Assembly (NCBI GenBank): GCA_001411745.2
Contig: LIQB01000009.1
Span: 101,388-165,387 of the forward strand
Origin: Psychrobacter glacincola
GTDB taxonomy: Bacteria; Pseudomonadota; Gammaproteobacteria; Pseudomonadales; Moraxellaceae
Length of the DNA: 64,000 nucleotides
Direction: 5' to 3'
Below the pieces are notes generated by a model. That model saw only the letters and a list, made by a program, of their open reading frames with translations, ran no database searches and was not told the DNA's origin. This document shows, one piece after another, positions 46,045 to 54,184 of the stretch. The position numbers and the translations under genes are program-made. Each line of letters begins with the position of its first letter. Positions within the stretch are counted from its first letter, which is position 1.

Positions 46045-47891
46045 TGAATAAAGAAAACACTATAAAATATACGATTGCTATCCCATTCCTCACTAATGAA
46101 TATACATTTAGTATTAGTAGAAAAACCAATTGGTCAATTATCGACTATCTTTTCTTAAAAGAGTTAAGTCAAAGAGAGATGACTGTTAAGAGTCTTAGTG
46201 ACTTCTCCAATCTAGAAACTCAAGTTGTCATTCAAGTTTTACTACCCATGTGCAATGTCGGGTGGATTGATATTGTTACTTCTAGAGACAGTTTTATTTT
46301 TAGAATAACGGAAATGGGTGAGATAGCTTATTCTTTAAGCGTTAAAGAACATGAGCTCATTTGTAAGGTCGATAAATATCAAAAAAGAAGAGAAGTTTTT
46401 GTAGATTATTTTGATAACTATTACAGCTTTTATAGTTTTGACTCCCCTTTGCTTACTCATGCAAGATATATGAGTGAGATGAATAAAAACAAGAATATAG
46501 TTACCTTGCCTATAGATGATAGCAATTCTTATCCCAAGTACACAAAAATGTATAGCGTTATGGCTAGGGAGCATGAAAAAATAGACAACGTACTTGACGA
46601 GGCTGTATATACATTGACTACTAAGAAATATTTATTGGTAGATATGTTGTATATAGAAAGTCGTAAGGAAGGAAGGATAATCGACGACAACAAAGTAAAG
46701 AAGCTGAATAGCAAGCTTATTAGACAAATCAAAAATACACTTCCAGCTATAGTCAAGGATGATAATTCTTTGCTTAAAGCACATTTGAGCAAAGATGAAA
46801 ATAACTATGAAATCAAGGTTGTTGCCAAGAGAGGCGATGTAGATTTTGTTTACGGCGGTCAAAACACCAAAGCCAAGCTCATTGAGCTAATCCAGTCCTC
46901 TACTGACTTTCTAGTCATTCACTCTACTTTCATAGGTAAATGGTGCATTGTCAATGATGATGGCTATACTCATCTTTTTCTAGAAATTGAAGAGGCTTTG
47001 AAACGAGGTGTTCAAGTTTATATTTTATGGGGAAAGAGTAATGCTGAAGAAACAGATGAAAACTTTGAAAAATCAGATAGTGAAGATAAGGCTGTTGAAA
47101 GCAAATTAAGGGATTTTAATGAAAGCTGCCACCAGGAAGGCATGCTAAATGTTGTAAATTACAATGACTTCAGACGTACCGACTCGCATGCAAAGTTCGT
47201 TATAACCAATCATGGAGACAGAGGGTTGTGTACCATGGTCAGCTCATGCAACTTCTTATATGCAAAATTTGAAAGATTTGAGGCGTCAGTTGTTGTTTAT
47301 AATGATCAATTTACTAAATATTTTTTAGAGATCGCTGCTAATATTTGCTGTGGGAAAAGCACTTTTGACAGTAAAGTGCGTAAGGAGTTTCGAGGGCTTT
47401 CAAGCAATATAGCCGATACACCAAATGACGTTGATATTCCTAACAATGAAAAGCTGGAGCTGCGATTAGTGCTAAAGCACCAGCATCATAGTTATATTGA
47501 CTTAGCTGCTCAAGCAAAAAACAAGATATATATTATAAGTGATTTTATAAACACCTCACCTATAAGGCCTATATTTGACGCTTTAAAAGAGTCGGAAGCT
47601 AAAAAACATTATTATTACTCTAAGAAATCAAGTTATATCGATCATTCTGAAATTATTGAGATGCATGATGATCTGAAGTCTGCTGACTCTCTATCTCAAT
47701 TGGGTGCGCATCATTCCAATAGTCATGCCAAAGTATTAGCTTGGGATAATAATGACTTGCTGATTACTAGCTTAAATTGGCTGTCTGCAAGTGCCCCTAA
47801 TAACCTTGTAGAGATTTACCATGAAATGGGGGTTTATGTTAAAGGTTGGAATGTAGCTAAAGATTTTATTAAAGTATTTAAAAGTCTTTAA
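46044..47891 (+). CDS. mkoB: MkoB-like PLD-family nuclease (Mokosh type I)
   Basis: 615 residues. The ATG shares one base with the upstream TAA (TAATG), so translation is coupled. A winged-helix-like N-terminus (FLKELSQREMTVKSLSDF) precedes two phospholipase D half-sites: SHAKFVIT with SSCNF (about residue 381) and SHAKVLAW with SLNW (about 559), giving the two H-x-K pairs of one active site. Such proteins cut nucleic acids. Paired with the helicase, it is likely the effector nuclease of the system. Both motifs look intact, including His and Lys. Confidence 0.8.
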   Translation: MNKENTIKYTIAIPFLTNEYTFSISRKTNWSIIDYLFLKELSQREMTVKSLSDFSNLETQVVIQVLLPMCNVGWIDIVTSRDSFIFRITEMGEIAYSLSVKEHELICKVDKYQKRREVFVDYFDNYYSFYSFDSPLLTHARYMSEMNKNKNIVTLPIDDSNSYPKYTKMYSVMAREHEKIDNVLDEAVYTLTTKKYLLVDMLYIESRKEGRIIDDNKVKKLNSKLIRQIKNTLPAIVKDDNSLLKAHLSKDENNYEIKVVAKRGDVDFVYGGQNTKAKLIELIQSSTDFLVIHSTFIGKWCIVNDDGYTHLFLEIEEALKRGVQVYILWGKSNAEETDENFEKSDSEDKAVESKLRDFNESCHQEGMLNVVNYNDFRRTDSHAKFVITNHGDRGLCTMVSSCNFLYAKFERFEASVVVYNDQFTKYFLEIAANICCGKSTFDSKVRKEFRGLSSNIADTPNDVDIPNNEKLELRLVLKHQHHSYIDLAAQAKNKIYIISDFINTSPIRPIFDALKESEAKKHYYYSKKSSYIDHSEIIEMHDDLKSADSLSQLGAHHSNSHAKVLAWDNNDLLITSLNWLSASAPNNLVEIYHEMGVYVKGWNVAKDFIKVFKSL

Positions 47892-47950
47892 ATCCAAAGT
47901 AACGCTATGAATTATCAAAAAACGATTTTGAGACAGTCCAACATGCCAGC

Positions 47951-48006
47951 CTAAACCGTTAGCAGCCCTTCCAATCACCTCTATGAGGATTGTTAGCTCG
48001 GTTTAG
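47951..48006. repeat. Long imperfect hairpin after the PLD gene
   Basis: CTAAACCG (47951-47958) pairs with CGGTTTAG (47999-48006). Inside, CAATC-A-CCTC pairs with GAGG-ATTG around a TAT loop. It has unpaired sides between outer and inner stems, recalling folded recombination sites, but no integron-type GTTRRRY box is clear. Confidence 0.45.
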
Positions 48007-48027
48007 TTGTAGGTATCGCCCTAAACG

Positions 48028-48057
48028 AAAAACAGCCGCTATAATTGGCTGTTTTTT
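48028..48057 (+). terminator. Rho-independent terminator (bidirectional)
   Basis: AAAAACAGCC, a ten-base loop, then GGCTGTTTTTT. The stem has a run of T on the plus strand and the mirror image on the minus strand, so it can end both the PLD operon and the convergent 48078 gene. Confidence 0.85.
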
Positions 48058-48077
48058 AATGCTGGCGTGTATAATTA

Positions 48078-49247
48078 TTATTCTTTACTGCGCTGCTTTC
48101 TGAGATAAGCGATGTGTCCTTCACAGTATTCATCGACGGCTTTATTGGCAAAATTGGACGAGTCGGCATTAGTTCGTCGATCAACACTGAAATTTGTGCT
48201 ATTGGCGAAAATCCGTGAGTCCTCGCTTAATTCATGACAGTTAAAACTACTATCAGTTTTAAAGTCGAGTGCTAGCAAGCGGCTTTGATCCTCAATTCTC
48301 GCACTACCACTCACTATGTTACCGCTTAGGTCTAAAATTGCATTCTCACTCATTAATAATTCAAGCTCATGACTGCCCTGCACGTTGATTTTAGCCACTG
48401 TGTCATCAGTCAAACAAAGTAAGTCCTGATCATTAACGCTCTTTGAAGTAGATGTCATGCCAAGCTCAATAAAACATGAACCCTTTGTCAAAACGCTTGA
48501 TAGTTTTTTAAGGTTTATATGTACTCGGATATTTTCTGTTGACGACGCTTTCTTTTGTATATAAAGGCCGGTAACCACTCTTTTTTTACCTTTACTATCC
48601 CAAAACATTTGTATGTAATATTTGTCACATACTTCATAAAGCTCTTCTAGTGTACCGATGAACCTTGCGTTTTTCTCTTTTGACTTGGACTCTACGATGG
48701 TCTGTCCGTTAAGCAAGGTTATTGAAGTGACCTCTGATAGGTCAATCAAGGCAAGTCGGTCAGTATTAAGACCACCCCTGAGATATGTTAGCCAATAACA
48801 AGCGTAGTACACCATAATATTGACCACATCTCGCTTGTACTCACCTACTAACTGACCTGTGGTGATGTATGTGTCGGCTTCTTCCGGCAGCATGAAATCA
48901 CTAATCGTTGTCAGTCGTGCAGCTGGCTCGTCAAACTGTGTTCTTAATGCCAGTAAAATATCGTCAGTATGAGTATCCAAGTAAGCGTTTAGAGCGGGCA
49001 AGTTTTTATCACTAAGCTCTTTTATTCCACTAAATACCTTGATGGCGGCTAACAAGTTAGAACCATCTGCTTCATCAAGCTCAAACTGATTGCCAAGATT
49101 ATTAGTAAATATCATAGGCCAAACAACGTTTGTGTGCTCAGCAAGTGCATCAAACCCGCCTACTAGCTCAAAAGTGGCATCGATAAGCGGTTTACTCCAG
49201 CCTTTGCTTGCCAGCAAAGCGATCAGATGTTCTTTGTTATGGTGCAT
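48078..49247 (-). CDS. Unrecognised protein with repetitive C-terminal region
   Basis: 389 residues, not recognised. The N-terminal 250 residues are mixed helix and strand (GWSKPLIDATFELVGGFDAL, VYYACYWLTYLRGGLN). From about residue 265 the sequence becomes a string of short hydrophobic steps (CFIELGM, LLCLTDD, VAKINVQGSHELELLMSENA, ILDLSGNIVSGSARIEDQS) like the turns of a beta-helix or pentapeptide-like solenoid. Convergent with the Mokosh-like operon across a shared terminator. A role with that operon is only a guess from proximity. Confidence 0.55.
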   Translation of the reverse strand: MHHNKEHLIALLASKGWSKPLIDATFELVGGFDALAEHTNVVWPMIFTNNLGNQFELDEADGSNLLAAIKVFSGIKELSDKNLPALNAYLDTHTDDILLALRTQFDEPAARLTTISDFMLPEEADTYITTGQLVGEYKRDVVNIMVYYACYWLTYLRGGLNTDRLALIDLSEVTSITLLNGQTIVESKSKEKNARFIGTLEELYEVCDKYYIQMFWDSKGKKRVVTGLYIQKKASSTENIRVHINLKKLSSVLTKGSCFIELGMTSTSKSVNDQDLLCLTDDTVAKINVQGSHELELLMSENAILDLSGNIVSGSARIEDQSRLLALDFKTDSSFNCHELSEDSRIFANSTNFSVDRRTNADSSNFANKAVDEYCEGHIAYLRKQRSKE

Positions 49248-49331
49248 GTTGCAGTTCCTATTTTAAGTATATGATGTAAATCAGAACCTCTTAGCGACAA
49301 ACTAAGAGGTGTCAGGCGTATTGATTGATAT

Positions 49332-49395
49332 TTATTCTTCTTCGGTGGCATAGCCATTAACTTCAACGCCGCCAGTGATATCTAACTGAACTAAG
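49332..49395 (-). pseudogene. Short 3' tail of an unrecognised gene
   Basis: Minus-strand codons read LVQLDITGGVEVNGYATEEE then TAA at 49332. Sequence upstream is replaced by the IS5-like remnant. Too short to assign. Confidence 0.3.
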
Positions 49396-49469
49396 GCTTA
49401 TCAGCTTTGGTTTCGAAGTAATAAGTTGATTCAACTGTTTGCTTTGTTAATCAAAGACTCGGACCTTAA

Positions 49470-49747
49470 ATGGGTGTTAAGGTAGCGCCAGATTTAGTTG
49501 ATAATATTGATCTGAGTGATACAGATATTCTATGTGCTGATAAAGGCTACGACTCTGATGCACTGCGAGAACATATTAAACGAGCAGGAAGCTTCGATAA
49601 TATTCTTAGAAAGCGAAATACAAAATTGGATAACAACCATATGGACTGGAACTTGTACAAAGTTCGCCACTTAGTTACAAATGCATTCGCTCACTTAAAA
49701 CGATTTCGAGCAATAGCCACTAGATATGACAAGCTTAAACAAAGCTA
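49470..49747 (+). mobile_element. IS5-family transposase 3' fragment
   Basis: The frame encodes DLVDNIDLSDTDILCADKGY, then DSDALREHIKRAGS and KVRHLVTNAFAHLKRFRAIA, ending TRYDKLKQSYDN. The catalytic region of IS5-type (DDE_Tnp_1) transposases shows DKGYD and a late F-x-x-L-KRFR-x-I-x-TRYDK segment. The 5' half is missing, and the last codons run into a solo IS3 end at 49748. Confidence 0.8.
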
Positions 49748-49768
49748 CGACAATCCCGGGGCGGTTCA
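49748..49768 (-). mobile_element. Solo IS3 terminus
   Basis: CGACAATCCCGGGGCGGTTC plus A is an exact match to the inverted first 21 bases of IS3 copy 1 and the right edge of copy 2. No transposase follows on either side. It abuts the IS5-type fragment, marking an old recombination or excision point. Confidence 0.8.
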
Positions 49769-49883
49769 GTTTGGGAAAGGCTCATAAAGTAACTAAAGTA
49801 TTAGCTTTAATAAACCATTAAGGCCGGCCTATAGAATATAGCTGTGTTATCATAGGTTCTTCCTTAAGCGTTGTAACCGGCAA

Positions 49884-49923
49884 TTTGTTGTTCAGTGGAG
49901 GAGCTATATTACTGAACAACAAA
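49884..49923. repeat. Perfect 13-bp inverted repeat
   Basis: TTTGTTGTTCAGT (49884-49896) and ACTGAACAACAAA (49911-49923), loop of 14 bases. The arms contain the TGTTCAGT word that recurs around 50750-51000. Could terminate the flanking transcripts or bind a plasmid protein. Confidence 0.6.
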
Positions 49924-50007
49924 GGTTTAGGCACTTTGATATCACCATATAGTATTTGATGATATCTTTTCTTCAATCTAACTAAATAAAGCGTTTTTAA
50001 CTACCAT

Positions 50008-50445
50008 TTATTCGACTTGGCGTACTTCTGCTGTTGTTCCTTCAACCTTCATTTTATAGATTCCTCCCACACTATAGACCATAGCTTCCGGCGAATATGA
50101 ATATGAATACTCATAATGGTAAGTACATTGCTGCCAAACTTGCCCATTAGTTAGCTTGTAAGTAGTCTCTCCCTCCCACCCGTTAAAATCTCCGCTAATC
50201 TGGGCTTCAACTACATCAACAATTTGTCTTACAGGCACAGTTTGATCTTGCCCATCAATCTTAAGGTATAACCTACCATTTGCTCGTAATAAACTACCTT
50301 TCGGGCAATATGCATAATAATACCAATACATGTATTGATCTTGGATCCAATATGTTCCGTCTGACATTTTAAATAGCATATCATCATCGAAACCTTGAAA
50401 CTCACCATCTATTTGAAACGTTTTTACAAGCTCATAATCATTCAT
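50008..50445 (-). CDS. Hypothetical protein with two tandem aromatic-rich repeats
   Basis: 145 residues made of two similar halves. The first has GEFQGFDDDMLFKMSDGTYW and YMYWYYYAYCPKGSLL; the second GDFNGWEGETTYKLTNGQVW and YHYEYSYSYSPEAMVY. Both end in a YxKxxG-type strand (LYLKIDG, IYKMKVEG). Likely two small beta-barrels. I do not recognise a name. Located between mobile-element relics and the plasmid replication gene remnant. Confidence 0.6.
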   Translation of the reverse strand: MNDYELVKTFQIDGEFQGFDDDMLFKMSDGTYWIQDQYMYWYYYAYCPKGSLLRANGRLYLKIDGQDQTVPVRQIVDVVEAQISGDFNGWEGETTYKLTNGQVWQQCTYHYEYSYSYSPEAMVYSVGGIYKMKVEGTTAEVRQVE

Positions 50446-50511
50446 TAATATTCCTTAATTACTGTAAAATTTGTTAGGTAGATGTATTTACTAAAAACAA
50501 TTTACTCTTGA

Positions 50512-50931
50512 CTACTCTTTAGCTGGTAATCTATTGAGAATAGTTTTTAGCATTTCCTGCTGCTCTTCCTCTGGCAAATCCTTTGCGCAAAATCGTGAAT
50601 ACTGGCGTTAGCTTTCTCGAGCGTCTTGTTTAGCTGACCAATCTGTTGTTTGTAATTCTCTATCAACTCTTTTGATCGCTGACCTGCTGCCGTAGGTGTT
50701 CATTCTTTAACTTCTCTAGCTCTCATTGGTATTCAAGTACGTATTATCTGAACTGTTCAGTGATTGTTCAGTACGTTTTTTGGAAACAGGCTCGCCAAAT
50801 ACTCGAAGCATCTCCGAAGTATCAATTTTCTTATCTGTAGTTCTAGAAAGCTCACCATCATTGATTTTATGATAGATTGTTGTTCTTGATACGACCCATT
50901 CTTTTGCCGCTTTTATCACTGATATGATCAT
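50512..50931 (-). pseudogene. Plasmid replication DNA-binding protein, frameshifted
   Basis: The frame 50931-50716 starts MIISVIKAAKEWVVSRTTIY then HKINDGELSRTTDKKIDTSE, the helix-turn-helix opening of the small DNA-binding proteins encoded next to Rep genes on Acinetobacter/Psychrobacter plasmids. After the TAG, three other frames continue the usual coiled-coil tail: ELEKLKNEHLRQQVSDQ, then KELIENYKQQIGQLNKTLEK, then EEEQQEMLKTILNRLPAKE to 50512. At least three frame changes. No Rep gene is nearby. Confidence 0.65.
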
Positions 50932-50980
50932 TGTTTATCTAGTGTCCAAGTACGTTTTCTAATGGTTGTTCAGTACAACT

Positions 50981-51032
50981 GTTCAGAACGTTCAGTGAAC
51001 AACGATGGCACTAAACCAGCTACGAGGCAAAT
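50981..51032 (+). repeat. 52-bp dispersed repeat, copy 2
   Basis: GTTCAGAACGTTCAGTG with AACAAC following, ending GAGGCAAAT; pairs with copy 1 at 7585-7636. Nearby TTGTTCAGTAC (around 50968) and TTGTTCAGTACG (around 50770) extend an iteron-like cluster upstream of the plasmid replication gene remnant. It may be part of a former plasmid origin; this is inferred. Confidence 0.65.
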
Positions 51033-51166
51033 TGAATGTTTAGGTCGCTCTATAAAAGTAAAATGAGTAATGGTATCTATACGATGGATAGCACCTATAA
51101 CCTCAGTACGCCTACAGTAATATAAAAATATAAACTAATATTACCTTTTAGTTAAGGAATAAATTT

Positions 51167-52144
51167 ATGTTTAAATTTAAAGAATTGTTGACTTGCTTTG
51201 TAATGGTTACATCGTTTGTCCAAATATCCGCTGTTCATGCGCAAGTTCCGGGACCGCAACATGTGTTGAAACAGCAAGCTAATAGCTACAGTGTACAAGT
51301 AGGTGAAATACGCGTAACGTCACTTACTAATGGAACTGTACCTCAGGATCTACACCAATTATTAAAACGCACAAACCCAGAAAGTATTGAGCGCTTGTTG
51401 GCTCGAAATTTTCAAAGTAATCCAGTTGAAGCTTCAATTAATGTATTTTTGATGGATATGCCTGGGCATCGTATTCTTGTCGATACGGGCTCTGGTCAAT
51501 TATTCGGTCCAGATAGTGGTGGGCGATTGATTGAGAGTTTGGGAAACCAAGGAATAAAACCACAGGACATTACAGAGGTACTCCTCACTCACGCACATTC
51601 AGATCATTCTGGAGGATTAGTGAATGATGACTCTAGGGTTTTCCCTAATGCCACGATTTTTATTGGGAAGCCTGATATCGATTTTTTCTTTAACCAAAAA
51701 AATCAGAAAAAATCAGGTTATGCGCAAGAGTATTTTGATATTGCAAGATTAACTTTAAAACCTTACTTAGACGCGGGAAAGATCAAGACGTTTTCTGGTA
51801 ATGAGGAAGTTCTTCCTGGCATCACTGCTGTTATACACCCAGGGCATACGCCAGGTTCAGCTTTCTACCGGCTGGTTAGTGGTGATGAGGAAATTACTTT
51901 TATAGGCGATATTATTCATGTATCTGCAATACAGTTCCCAAATCCTCAAGTGACCATTGCTTATGACGAAAATCAGGATCAAGCCTCATTAGTGCGAAAA
52001 AATGCATTTTCACAGTTCGCTAAAAATGGGGAGCTAATCGCTGCACCGCACCTTCCGTTTCCAGGAATAGGTCATATCCGTAAGGTAGCTAACAACAGCT
52101 ATGATTGGGTTCCAGTTACTTACACTAACCGCAAAGAAAAATAA
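51167..52144 (+). CDS. Exported MBL-fold metallo-hydrolase
   Basis: 325 residues with signal peptide (FVMVTSFVQISAVHAQ). Metal site: LLTHAHSDHSGGLV (H-x-H-x-D-H), VIHPGHTPGSAFY and FIGDIIHV, with a late APHLPFPGIG His. This resembles periplasmic quorum-quenching or alkylsulfatase-like MBL enzymes; no cephalosporinase-specific motif is seen. The LysR gene follows 50 bases downstream in the same direction. Substrate unknown. Confidence 0.9.
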   Translation: MFKFKELLTCFVMVTSFVQISAVHAQVPGPQHVLKQQANSYSVQVGEIRVTSLTNGTVPQDLHQLLKRTNPESIERLLARNFQSNPVEASINVFLMDMPGHRILVDTGSGQLFGPDSGGRLIESLGNQGIKPQDITEVLLTHAHSDHSGGLVNDDSRVFPNATIFIGKPDIDFFFNQKNQKKSGYAQEYFDIARLTLKPYLDAGKIKTFSGNEEVLPGITAVIHPGHTPGSAFYRLVSGDEEITFIGDIIHVSAIQFPNPQVTIAYDENQDQASLVRKNAFSQFAKNGELIAAPHLPFPGIGHIRKVANNSYDWVPVTYTNRKEK

Positions 52145-52194
52145 AACAATAATGTATACTGTTCCGACATATATCTACTGTGATGTAATCGAAC

Positions 52195-53109
52195 ATGAAA
52201 TTAGTTTCTGGCATCGATATTGACTTACTGCTGACTCTTGATGCCCTACTGACGGAGCAGAATATCACTCACGCTGCTCTGCGCTTGGGTATTAGTCAGC
52301 CTGCGATGTCTGCTCGACTAGCACGGTTGCGTGATATATTTCAAGAAAGGCTATTCATTCCATCTCCCAATGGTAGGGGCGTCTTACCTACGCCTCGCGC
52401 TATAGCATTAAGACCAGCCTTACAAAGCGTCTTAGACGGTATTTCGACTATGCTCGAGCCCGTAGTTTTCGTCCCAGCAACGAGTAATCGAACTTTCGTA
52501 GTAGCTTTGCATGAAAATCCAGCATTGATGCTAGGTGCAGATCTTTTTAATAGACTTAGTGAACTAGCACCTCATGTAAGACTTCGATTTATATTACCTG
52601 ATAGCAACCATCTGTCGCACCAGATGGAAGATAACGGGGTTGATATTTACATTGGTATCAGCGAAACAGCTGATGACAGTTGGATAGGACGCAGACTATT
52701 TACTGATGATTTTGCTACAGCGCAACGCAAAGCACACCCAAGAGGTCAGGAACCACTTGATTTGCAATCCTTTTGTGCCGAATCTCACTTAGTCGTATCT
52801 TCTGATGGATATCCATTCACAGGCTTTGTTGATCGCGCACTGACGAAGATAGGGCAAAGGCGATTAGTAGCAATGTCTACTGAAAGTTATGCAATGGTTC
52901 CATCTATAGTGGGAAGTACAGACTTGCTATGTACTTTGCCAAATCGTTTACTGCAACGATTTGGCACTACACTCGATATCTTTGAGCCACCCATTATCCT
53001 TCCTTCTATATCAATTAGTGCATACTGGTACCCTAGAAACCACGAAGATCCAATGAGCCGTTGGTTTCGTTCACAAATATTTTACACAGCCGGTCTTACA
53101 GACGAATAG
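52195..53109 (+). CDS. LysR-family transcriptional regulator
   Basis: 304 residues. N-terminal helix-turn-helix: LTEQNITHAALRLGISQPAM then SARLARLRDIF. The effector domain follows; the group resembles NodD/LeuO-type regulators. It sits downstream of, and in the same direction as, the exported metallo-hydrolase, so it may be co-transcribed and autoregulated. Ribosome site is weak. Confidence 0.92.
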   Translation: MKLVSGIDIDLLLTLDALLTEQNITHAALRLGISQPAMSARLARLRDIFQERLFIPSPNGRGVLPTPRAIALRPALQSVLDGISTMLEPVVFVPATSNRTFVVALHENPALMLGADLFNRLSELAPHVRLRFILPDSNHLSHQMEDNGVDIYIGISETADDSWIGRRLFTDDFATAQRKAHPRGQEPLDLQSFCAESHLVVSSDGYPFTGFVDRALTKIGQRRLVAMSTESYAMVPSIVGSTDLLCTLPNRLLQRFGTTLDIFEPPIILPSISISAYWYPRNHEDPMSRWFRSQIFYTAGLTDE

Positions 53110-53591
53110 AGACGCTATTATTGTAGTCGGAAACTGTAATATTACTGTGGAATAGGAACCTTTATTTCAATCTTAGATGCTGTGACATATAGTGATTTCT
53201 AGTCTTAAATCCCTTTTCTTAGTAGGGTGTCCAAGTCTCTAACTAGTGAGCCATTCTTTCTTCCCAAAAATTAGATTAAGACAAATAGTTTTAGAGAGAG
53301 AAAACTCAGTTTAGTGTAGTTCCTTAATTAAAGTCTAAATAGAGTAGTCTATTAACCATTCCGATAGGTTTATCAGTGCAATAGACTGGTTCCGTTGGGG
53401 TATACCCTAAAAATCTCACTAAGGATAATTATTGGACAGGCTCAAAAGCTCGTCATTCCCTAAACATTGATCTAATTCCTAATAAAAAATTTACTGTTTT
53501 AAACAGAAATAGGTAAACTATAAAAGTTGAGTTTTATCAACTCATGTTGTGGAAATTGGCTATTATTAAAAAAATCTATAGAGGATAAGCG
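53110..53591. other. Intergenic, only small hairpins seen
   Basis: 482 bases without a convincing gene. CTGTTTTAAACAG (about 53493) and AGTTGAGTTTTATCAACT (about 53525) are small palindromes upstream of the lipoprotein gene. No IS end is recognised. Confidence 0.4.
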
Positions 53592-54119
53592 ATGAAGTGG
53601 ACTGTATTGGTGTGTGGGCTGCCGTTGTTGACCGCTTGTATGAGCATGAAAAATGTAAAAGAGTTACCAGCTGAACTGATCTATCAGCCACCCGTATCAG
53701 GCGTGAGCGCAACGATCATGGGTAAAATGGAACCACGACATACCAAGCTCGTTGGTGATCGTATCGCCTATATTATGGAGATTGATGGTAAGCGCGTACC
53801 TAAAGATAAAAAAGATACTTACAGCGATACTTGGGATAATGTCTATCCGATTACAACGGGTGAGCATGCATTGACCGTCACTTATCGTATGGCAGGACAC
53901 TATACTCTGCCTACTAAGATTACCTTTTATGCTAAAGCAAACACTAACTATCAGCTGGACTTCGCTACTGATATTGGTACTGCATGGTTTAGTAAAGATA
54001 GCTATGTGGACTTTTGGATTAAGGACAAAGCGACAGAAAAGTCCGTGACAAAGGTAGTGCGAACTGTGCCACCACCTGAGCCGGGGGTTATTTCTTATCC
54101 TGTTATTATTAATAATTGA
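53592..54119 (+). CDS. Putative lipoprotein
   Basis: 175 residues. Signal MKWTVLVCGLPLLTACMSMK with lipobox LTAC. The mature protein has TIMGKMEPRHTKLVGDRIAY, WDNVYPITTGEHALTVTYRM and TYYAK-like strand segments, suggesting a beta-sandwich. Function unknown. GAGGAT ribosome site. Convergent with the CdiI gene. Confidence 0.8.
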   Translation: MKWTVLVCGLPLLTACMSMKNVKELPAELIYQPPVSGVSATIMGKMEPRHTKLVGDRIAYIMEIDGKRVPKDKKDTYSDTWDNVYPITTGEHALTVTYRMAGHYTLPTKITFYAKANTNYQLDFATDIGTAWFSKDSYVDFWIKDKATEKSVTKVVRTVPPPEPGVISYPVIINN

Positions 54120-54184
54120 TTTAGAAAGGAAGTTGAATTTAGTTCTAGTACGTAATTAGAGTTGTTTTATATCTGGTCAACTCT

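Noticed and set aside
47951..48006. Integron attC site
   Set aside because: Nested stems are suggestive, but no GTTRRRY core and no integrase or cassette array is visible.
50716..51040. A functional plasmid origin
   Set aside because: Iteron-like words are few and irregular, the DNA-binding gene is frameshifted and no Rep gene is present.
51167..52144. Beta-lactamase resistance gene
   Set aside because: It has the general MBL metal site, but no features specific to class B beta-lactamases; better left as a generic hydrolase.
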